DNA of 64,000 nt from Chamaecyparis obtusa. Its lineage: Eukaryota > Streptophyta > Pinopsida > Cupressales > Cupressaceae. The stretch spans positions 1,105,001-1,169,000 of the forward strand of contig BSBK01005648.1 of the NCBI GenBank assembly GCA_027943335.1, written 5' to 3'. The translations under genes and the position numbers were made by a program. The notes beneath the pieces are model-generated. The model did no database searches and was not told the DNA's origin. It saw only the letters and a program-made list of their open reading frames with translations. Positions 56,832 to 64,000 of this stretch are shown here, in pieces; the first letter of the stretch is position 1; each line of letters begins with the position of its first letter.

Positions 56832-59702
56832 TTCCTTCAAGCATACCTTTATTTCTTTCTCAGTTAGCTGCAAGGTCTTGTATCATATTTTTTTTCCTCT
56901 TGCAACTTTGCAAGCATCTTGACCTCAAATTCCTTTGCTACCTTTTCCTTTGTTTCTTCCTCAAGATATTTTTAGCTAGCATCAAAATTATCCAAAATCA
57001 AATCCAACTAATTTGTCGATGTGCCTCCACTAGTTTTGGGTTGCAAAATTAGAACCCTGCTCAAAATTGACACTACCTTGTCAATTACTTTGGTTCTCTT
57101 ATCTTCTTTTAGTACTGACCTTTCTTTTTCTTTCTCAAAGGCCAAAATTGATAATTTCATTAGATCATCTACTTCCATGTCCTCAATGTTTGATGAAAGT
57201 GGCCTAGACCCACTTTCCAACAATGATGGAGAATTGAAAAGATTTTTTTCCTTACCAGCCATAGTTTCCTTATCACTATGAGGTTCTTCTTTAGATTCCT
57301 TGTCATCCTCTATCTCTGCAGTCTTAGATTTACCTGTATCTTCTTCCTACTGAAGAGTCCCCTTGTCTCCTTCTCCCTCCATGGCTTGTTTCTCCTCCTT
57401 GTGCTCTTCTACATTTAGGTTTTCAACAAGGTCTGTGACCTTCACCAATGTCTCAAATGGATCTTTTTCATCCACTAACGGGTTCATAGAAATGCCAATA
57501 TCCTCAATAAAGAAATCAGGTGCAAGGGTTTTCATCAATCTATCTTCTTTTTCTTCCCTTACCTCTGTTGCTATTTCTTTAGCTTGTGTATCTTCTTCCT
57601 TTAAGGATTCACCAATTACAGTGTCTTTGGGCTTAGTGGGAATAGCTTGCAACTTATTCACATCTGGTATGTCAAGCAGTAACACCTTGCCAATTGCCTT
57701 ATATGTTTCTTCAATGGCCTCCTGATACATTCCATCTATTACCTTGACTATTCTTAGTTTAGTTCTTAAATGAGGCTTAATCTTCTCAAGAAGCCTCTTA
57801 TTTTCTTTTACTTTCATCACTACATTTTCTCTACTTAAGGAATCTTGCCTTATCCTAAAATCTTCATCCATGGCTCTTCTCATCCTAGCCTCTAGTTTTT
57901 CAAATAACTCCTAGGAATACTTTCTTCTAGTTGAATTAGGTTCCTTTTAAAATCCAACATGTACTTAATCATCATTTCTTCTATATTGACCTTATCCTTT
58001 TCATTATATATTTCATAGTAGCTGTCAACTGATACTAAGTTACCTTCACCAAGTATTATTTTCTCTAGCATGGGCAAGTTTGGTTTTCACTTTTTTTCTA
58101 GTTTATTTTCTTCCTTTTTTCTTTTATGCCTCCTTATCCATCTTCTTATCTTCTTCTTTAAATTTATCTTCATCTCCCTTCTTCTTCTTTTGTGAATTTG
58201 TTTTTGAAGGAGACTCACTTTCATTCCTTTCTATTGTGGTCTGGTGGTCTTTTCCTTAGGTCTCATCCTTACTATACTAGATGATTCCTTCTTTGTTGTT
58301 TTTGTTGTTGTTGTTGCCTGCCTCTGTGATGTTCTCCTAGGAGGTGTAGGAGAGGATTATTCAATTGTGACCACTCGTACAAGTGAGGTAGAAGGTCTTT
58401 CCTTCTCAGATTTAGTTTTGTTAGCAAAATTTCTAGTCGCAACCTTTAACTCAATTATCTTCTTCCTTAAATATGCCATCACTTCCTTGGGTATACCCTG
58501 TTCTCTAGCAAGTTTGTCAAAAAAGTCTCAAATTTCTTCTCTCTCTTCCTTTTTGTGAGCTCTTCTTGTACTAATTGAAATTTTTCAAAATATGTTTCCC
58601 ATCTATCTACATTGGGGTCTCTAGGTGCTGCAAGCACATGCTCAATATTAATAGCCAAAAGGTTCTCACCAACCTCATATCTCGTGGGTGTACACCAAAT
58701 GGTCCTAGGCTCTATAGCCTCAAAGAAAGTATAATTTTTCTCTACCATAAAGAAAATGGAAGCCTTATACTTTTCTACAATTGATCTAGGGATCCTTTCC
58801 CTATCATTAATCTTCCTTTGAAATTCTTTGAATATACTAGAGAGGTTTCTATACCTCTACATCTCATCTTTTTTTTATATACTTCAATTATTTATCGCAT
58901 GGTTGATACATTTTTCTTCCATAGGTATAATCCTAAAAAAAATTTTGTTACATGAAATAAATTTTTGTTGGATTAATGATGATCCAAATTTGAATGAAGA
59001 AGATGTTCTATTCCTTGTTATAGCTCCAATGATTTCCATTATCTATTGCCTCAATATTTCACATATATCATACTTGTCATTTTTCATTTGATATGCCATG
59101 TCAACAAATCTTGCATAAACTAGATTTAGTCTACTGCTATACTACATTTTATAATCAAGAAATATAGAAATGACTCTTACATCCTTTTGTAACACATCCC
59201 TAACTATCATGTATCTTTTGTTCCATTTGCAACCAATTAGGATTTCCACCTTCTTCTTGGTATTCTTCGCGAAGACTAACAACTTACCTCCAGTAGGTAA
59301 TCTTGTTAATGCATGAATTAAATCCTTATTAATCATTATATTATTTCCTCCTAACCAAAATAATTGGTCATGAATTCTACTCAACACAATCTTGATCCAC
59401 TCTTCTTCCTCAAACTCAAAGTGTTCTATGTAGTCCAATATTCTTAGGTTCTCCAAATGGGTGAATTCAGGTTTGACCTTCTCATCATCATAAATCATAT
59501 CCTTCATTTCATTATATATTTTTAGTGAGCCTATGTTCTCATACTTACAATGGTTGTAAGCCCTAATATCTTCTACATGAAGAAATTCATGTAGAGTATG
59601 CGAGAATACGCCCGTAGGGTCATCCTCCATAGATTTATACAGATATTTCTTAAACTCATATTTGTTTTAATCCTTGATATCATACATATTAGGTTCATCC
59701 AT
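56832..59702 (-). pseudogene. ORF2 of element C, N-terminal and middle part (broken)
   Basis: Begins MDEPNMYDIKD at 59702. Matches to element B ORF2 in the same order: HVEDIRAYNHCKYENIG near 59580, EWIKIVLSRIHDQLFWLG near 59400, INKDLIHALTRLPTGGK near 59330, AIEPRTIWCTPTRYEVGE near 58700, LAAPRDPNVDRWETY near 58620, KPHLRTKLRIVKVI near 57770 and DDLMKLSILAFEKEKERSV near 57160. A Lys/Glu-rich low-complexity hinge lies at about 58100-58440. The frame is cut at 56831 by the A2 insertion and resumes at 43712. Several frameshifts and stops. Function unknown. Confidence 0.72.
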
Positions 59703-60099
59703 TTCTTATGTGCTTAGATAAAAAATTTAATGGGATCCACAAATACCTTGTTTGCAACTAATGGGATTTAAGGTTTTCCTTGAATTCACAACAAGCTCAC
59801 AATCTCTTCACAAGTCTAGCTCCAAAGCTCAAATATCTACTGCTCTTTGATCGAAATGGTGTCAAAAACTTCTAAGTGTAAAAAATTATAGTATGCAATG
59901 CACAAAACCCTATGCAACCATAAATTTGATAACTTCTAGGTAATATGCCAATTACCTGCGATCACAGATCCAACAACATAAATCCATGGGATGATAACTA
60001 AATTCACTATGTATCCATACACAACTACACTCAAGCTTGTACAACTCCATTATTCATTTTGGGGAAACATGAGATACTAGTGATGTGTTCCAATTCTCC

Positions 60100-61464
60100 C
60101 CCTAAGGCCTTGCATGGCCCTTCATGTTGATGAAGAGGTGTCAAACTCATGCGAAGATCCAGTAGGGTCTACTGAGTCTCCCTAATTACTTGTTTCTTCT
60201 TTGTTTCACTCATTATTTTTTCCCTTAGGTCTCTACTCTTGACCCACTTATCTTTGTATTGTTCCCTCATTTCTTCAATGGTTTTCTCATCTTCATTGAG
60301 TTTTTTTTTCTTTCCAAGGGTTTGAATGTTCTTTTTACTAGTTCATTGAGTTTTCAATAATTTTCAATGTGTCCATCATTGTTTCACTTGTAACATGTAA
60401 CTTTCCTTTTAGGTCTGGGTTGACTATAATCAATTTTAAATTTACAAAACCTTGCAATGTGTCCAAAGTTATTGCATTCTTGTAATAGTCAGTTCTCTTA
60501 GGTTTTCCACTAGGTCTCTTTGCACCTTTCTCACTTTCCTTGGGTTTTTTGTCATTAGGTTGGATGACCTATTTCTCATTTCAAATCATAGTTTCTTTTT
60601 TTTTACTAGTTTCCTCTTCTTTCTCAATATTCTTTTTCAAATTAGAATATCTTGGCCTTTTGGATCTCATGTCTAGTTTCCTCAATTCCTTTACCTTATG
60701 ACCATGATGAAAGCAATTAAAACAATTACCAGAATAGGGTTTATTACTACTTGTACCTTTACATTTTTTCTCCATGTGTTCTTCTAGATTGCACTCATGG
60801 AACTTTTCATTTGAGGGTTTGGTATGTTCCTACTTAGATCCTTCAACTTTGGATTCATCTTTCTTAGGTGAGTCAACATTGATGACTGTATGCTCCTTAT
60901 TCTAAGATATGTCTTCCACAAATCCAACTCGAGTCTTATCTCCAATTGGTTTCTACATGTTAGATTTTTCATCAATCTTCAAACTATTCTAATGAATATT
61001 CTTGATGCATTCCTTTGTTTCTTTAGGTTTGCAAGTCACCAAGCTTTTGTATTTATCAATCTTTTGATATTTTGCTTTCATTTCTTCCACCTACAATTCA
61101 AGTCTTGTTGTCATTGTCTCTGTTGATTGTAACTCATATTTCATTTTGTTTTTTTTTCTCTTTCTTCATCAACCTCCTTAATCAGATGTAGTTTTGAGAT
61201 CTTGTATTCATCCTTGAGTGATTCATTTTCTTCCTTGGGCTTTTCAACCTATTCTAAATCATATATCTTTTTATTTGGTTCATTTTTAATTTTGACAAGT
61301 TCTTCCCTTAAACTTCTTGCATGATTCAACTACTCCTTGAGTTTTGTGATGAAATATTATGCCCCTCTTATCTTGAACTTCATATATGCATTATCTACAT
61401 TAGACACCTAATCAAGATCTTTTAATGTTGCTTCATAGTTCTTCTTTAAAATGTCAAAATCCAT
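60100..61464 (-). pseudogene. ORF1 of element C: coiled coil plus zinc knuckles (broken)
   Basis: Starts MDFDILKKNYEATLKDLD about 50 bp after the primer site and aligns with the element B start (LKKNLEVALEDLD and FIKKL versus FITKL). A charged coiled coil runs to about 60990. Three worn knuckles follow: CFNCFHHGHKVKEL near 60710, ECNNFGHIARFC near 60460 and a CYK-x-NNDGHIENY near 60390. It is missing several metal-binding Cys and has many stops. A gag-like RNA-binding role is an inference. Confidence 0.7.
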
Positions 61465-61510
61465 CTAGATCTCCCTTAAGTTGTTAGGATTTTCTTTCAA
61501 GGGCCTGATT

Positions 61511-61523
61511 CTCTAATACCAAT
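61511..61523 (-). other. Primer-binding site of element C
   Basis: In the sense direction ATTGGTATTAGAG, one base from the tRNA-iMet type site, directly after the 5' LTR. Confidence 0.85.
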
Positions 61524-62501
61524 TGTTAGGATTAAGTGATATTGAGAGGGGTTTGAATCAATATCATAGAAATTTATGCTTTTCTTAACCAATTAATAAA
61601 CAACAAAGTTAATCCAACAATCCATAATAAATACACACACACACAAGAGTACTCATAACACCACTATTTATTTTTGAGGAAACCATGTTAAGGGAAAACC
61701 TTGGTGGGCATGGTTCCCACAAATATCTGCACCATAATATAGAGACCCGGTTAGGTGTCCTAGCCTTGATAAGAGTTGATTATTAAAATAAGAAAGTCCT
61801 TGTTAGAGGACTATTGAACCTTGTTAGAGGTATACAAAATTGGACTTTATGTCCAGTGTTACAAGAGATAATATAATAAGTACCTGAGAACTTCACCTTT
61901 TCATATCATGAAATCTATTTTTTCACTCTCTTCTTGTCCTAAACTTTTCTTATCATCTTCATGTCATTACTTGACATACAAAATAACATTACATACTTAT
62001 ACCCGATTAAGAGTATAATCCCTAGGTCCAGCTTTCTATCATGTCCTTCGACATTTACAAAATAAAAATTATATTGTGCATCTTTTCCCATGTTACAATA
62101 TTATTGTTCCCTTAAAAATACAATAAAATACAATAAATATCATAACATAAGTTAGCCAAGAATTATACTTCTTTTCTTGTCCTGTTGCACTATTTCATGT
62201 CTTTGCATGCACTTAGATAATTGTATCTTTTTCATCTCAAATCCAATATGCTTGTGATCTTTCCTGAGTATCCTTTATACATTTTTCTAATCAAATACAA
62301 ATTTTCATAGCTTAACTATGTCTTTACCATGCTCACTAACCAAAATATTGAGACTATCTACTAGGAACCGATTATGGACCTAGGTATTTTTCACATCATT
62401 GATTACTAAAATAGTATCAAAATTCCTTGTGATGATCTAAGGGATAAGTCTTTCTAATAATGAAAAAATCCATGTGCTCATATATTATCCACTTTCCAAA
62501 A
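61524..62501 (-). repeat. 5' LTR of element C
   Basis: 978 bp, ending CCTAACA in the sense direction. It contains two clean CTAACA hairpins, AGTCCT/AGGACT (61795-61812) and ACCT/AGGT (61818-61831), and GTGGG/CCCAC (61704-61720). The terminal hairpin is GATATTGA (61538-61545) with TCAATATC (61558-61565); its loop has only four C in a row. Confidence 0.85.
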
Positions 62502-62929
62502 GGTTGATGGATTCTATGGGAATCTGTGCTCTTGGAAAAGTGGCCAATTGAGCAATTTTTTATTTGTCTTATTCTTGGTTTTACTTAGTTTCTTACCTTT
62601 AGTGTCTTTGGATTTCAGTTATCCTCCTTTTATTGTTGAGATTATTTTTTCCCTTTTAATGGCACACTCCATGTTGTAGGTTGAGCTCACAAGTGATATG
62701 TAGATGTATGGTTTTTGAGACCACATGCAGGCATGTAGTTGAGCCATGCTCCAATGTTGAGGTCTGACTAACCCGTACTCTTTGTGTTTGAGACCAATAG
62801 AGTTTACATGTTTCTTTATGGTCTTATGACTTTGAGTCTTCTATGGATGTTTCCTTATTATATTATTTGTTCTTTTCTTCTATGTGTGCCTCTTTTGTGT
62901 AATGATATGATCTTTTTTGGGTGTTTGGG
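62502..62929. other. Stretch without a recognised gene
   Basis: T-rich and without a clear protein match. It may hold the badly worn continuation of the integrase to its right. Confidence 0.35.
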
Positions 62930-64000
62930 TAGAGTGTCAAAGGTCCGCATACATCTTTTTGACACTTGGATGTCTTGAGTAAGGTGCATGATGAGACTTA
63001 GATAAAATCAATATAAAAATATCATCTGATGGTGTACATATATTCATCTCATGTAATGCAAAATAATATCTAACTCCAAAACATAACCTAAAAACCTACC
63101 TTCCAAAGGTCTCCCTGACTCAACCTCAGCTCTCACTTCTTGGTATGAAGTATCTATAGGAAGCTTCTAGGGCATACGACTCTACAAATGTACACCAAGA
63201 GTCAATGTTGATATCTCATGGCTCTTACAACTCAAAGTGTCAGCTTCCACATTCTCCTTACCCTAGATGTACTTCACCTCAAATTTATACTCACAAAGAA
63301 ACTCCATCAATCATCTCTTTCTGGCATTCAAATTAGGTTAGGTAAATATATATATTGTAAAATATTGTGATCACTGTGAAGCTCAAATCTATGTCCCAAT
63401 AGAAAATGTCTCCATCAGACTAATGCATGAACTACTTCTGCTAACTCAAGATCATGTGTAGGATAGTTCAATTCATGATCCTTGAGTTTTCAAGATTCAT
63501 AAGAAATCACATGCCCATTCTACATAAGGACTGCTCCAAGACCTTCCAAAGAAGCATCACCACACACCATGAAATCACCTAATGGGTCAAGTATTGCTAG
63601 AATAGGTGCACTAGTCAAAAGCTCCTTGAGGTTGTGAAAATAATTTTCACATTTCTCTATCCAAACATACTTCTTCCCTTTCCTTTGAAGATAAGTAATA
63701 TGATATGCAACTCTAGATAAGTCCTAAACAAACTTGTGATAATATCCAGCCAAGCCCATGAAACTATAGACCTCAGACACATTGGTGGGGGTTGGCCAAT
63801 CTACTATAACTTAAATCTTTGAGAAATCTACTGAAATGCCCTCACATATGATCACATGTCCCAAGTATTGAACCTCAAATTGAAATAATTCACACTTTGT
63901 CACATTGGCATACAACTAATTGTCTCGAAGACATTGCAAAACTAGTCATAGATGTTCCTCGTGCTCTTCTATAAATTTAGAATAGATCAATATGTCATCC
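62930..64000 (-). pseudogene. Chromovirus-like gypsy pol remnant: RT end, RNase H, integrase start (broken)
   Basis: At the window edge DDILIYSKFIEEHEEHL carries the end of the YxDD motif. CELFQFEVQYLGHVI (near 63880) and VDWPTPTNVSEVYSFMGLAGYY (63810-63745; written here in part) mark the RT thumb. RNase H has TSAPILAILDPLGDFMV and DASLEGLGAVLM near 63560, and ISYES-KLKDHELNY near 63490. HHAPYSRHPSVKKMYADL near 62960 matches the start of integrase. Stops are TAG or TGA where Gln or Arg is expected, with a few TAA. It continues beyond the window. Confidence 0.82.

Larger units (their letters stand above)
42033..62501 (-). mobile_element. Pol-less LTR retrotransposon, element C (outer level of the nest)
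   Basis: LTRs at both ends in the minus orientation, with a primer site next to the right LTR and a polypurine tract next to the left. The flanking pentamers GGTTT (42028-42032) and GGTTG (62502-62506) agree at four of five bases, a worn duplication. Without the nested A2 element it is about 7.36 kb. It encodes ORF1 and ORF2 of the same kind as element B and no pol domain. Its ORF2 was split by A2. Confidence 0.88.

Noticed and set aside
1..64000. Host genes, tRNA, rRNA or microRNA precursors.
   Set aside because: I found no exon-like coding series, no tRNA A/B-box pair with a cloverleaf, and no rRNA similarity. Every supported coding region belongs to a mobile element.

Overview
This is a transposon graveyard from a large-genome seed plant. 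It is AT-rich and carries many nested LTR retrotransposons, a plant LINE and a hAT DNA transposon. I see no host gene, tRNA or rRNA. A gymnosperm is my guess from the style of the repeats; nothing here proves it.

Layout. 1-1909: LTR-like fragment. 1910-3448: 3' end and LTR of a TGTTGG-type element (E1). 3449-6070: gene-free, with one weak LTR candidate. About 6070-9625: decayed LINE (RT, zinc-binding region, RNase H) ending in a poly(A) run. About 10355-28950: hAT transposon whose transposase gene (minus strand) is split by a full-length Ty3/gypsy element of the dual-RNase-H (Tat-like) type at 12689-27608, flanked by a perfect CATGG duplication. 30798-40498: composite LTR element (LTR, 1.8 kb of internal sequence, truncated LTR, complete internal region, LTR). 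42033-62501: three-level nest made of element C (minus), element A2 inside C at 43718-56826 (plus) and a Ty1/copia element inside A2 at 44682-51636 (minus, perfect AAAAG duplication). About 62930-64000: decayed chromovirus-like gypsy pol.

The most unusual content is in E1, the composite element (B), C and A2. B, C and A2 have LTRs, a tRNA-iMet-type primer site and a polypurine tract, but no protease, integrase, reverse transcriptase or RNase H. Each instead carries ORF1 (coiled coil plus three to five CCHC zinc knuckles) and a long ORF2 of unknown function (about 1000 codons) that is conserved among all three.

The LTRs of these elements and of the copia element share structured signals. There are rows of mini-hairpins with a CTAACA loop and differing but complementary stems (absent from A2), a GTGGG/CCCAC hairpin (absent from A2), and a terminal hairpin with a poly-C loop 12-24 nt before the LTR end. 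Duplicated polypurine tracts are also shared. The copia element has the same primer site, polypurine tract and termini, so a copia relative may mobilise the pol-less elements in trans (inference).

All coding regions are broken. Most premature stops are TAG at an expected CAG, or TGA at an expected CGA. TAA is rare. This is the pattern expected if methylated CHG and CG cytosines deaminated over a long time.
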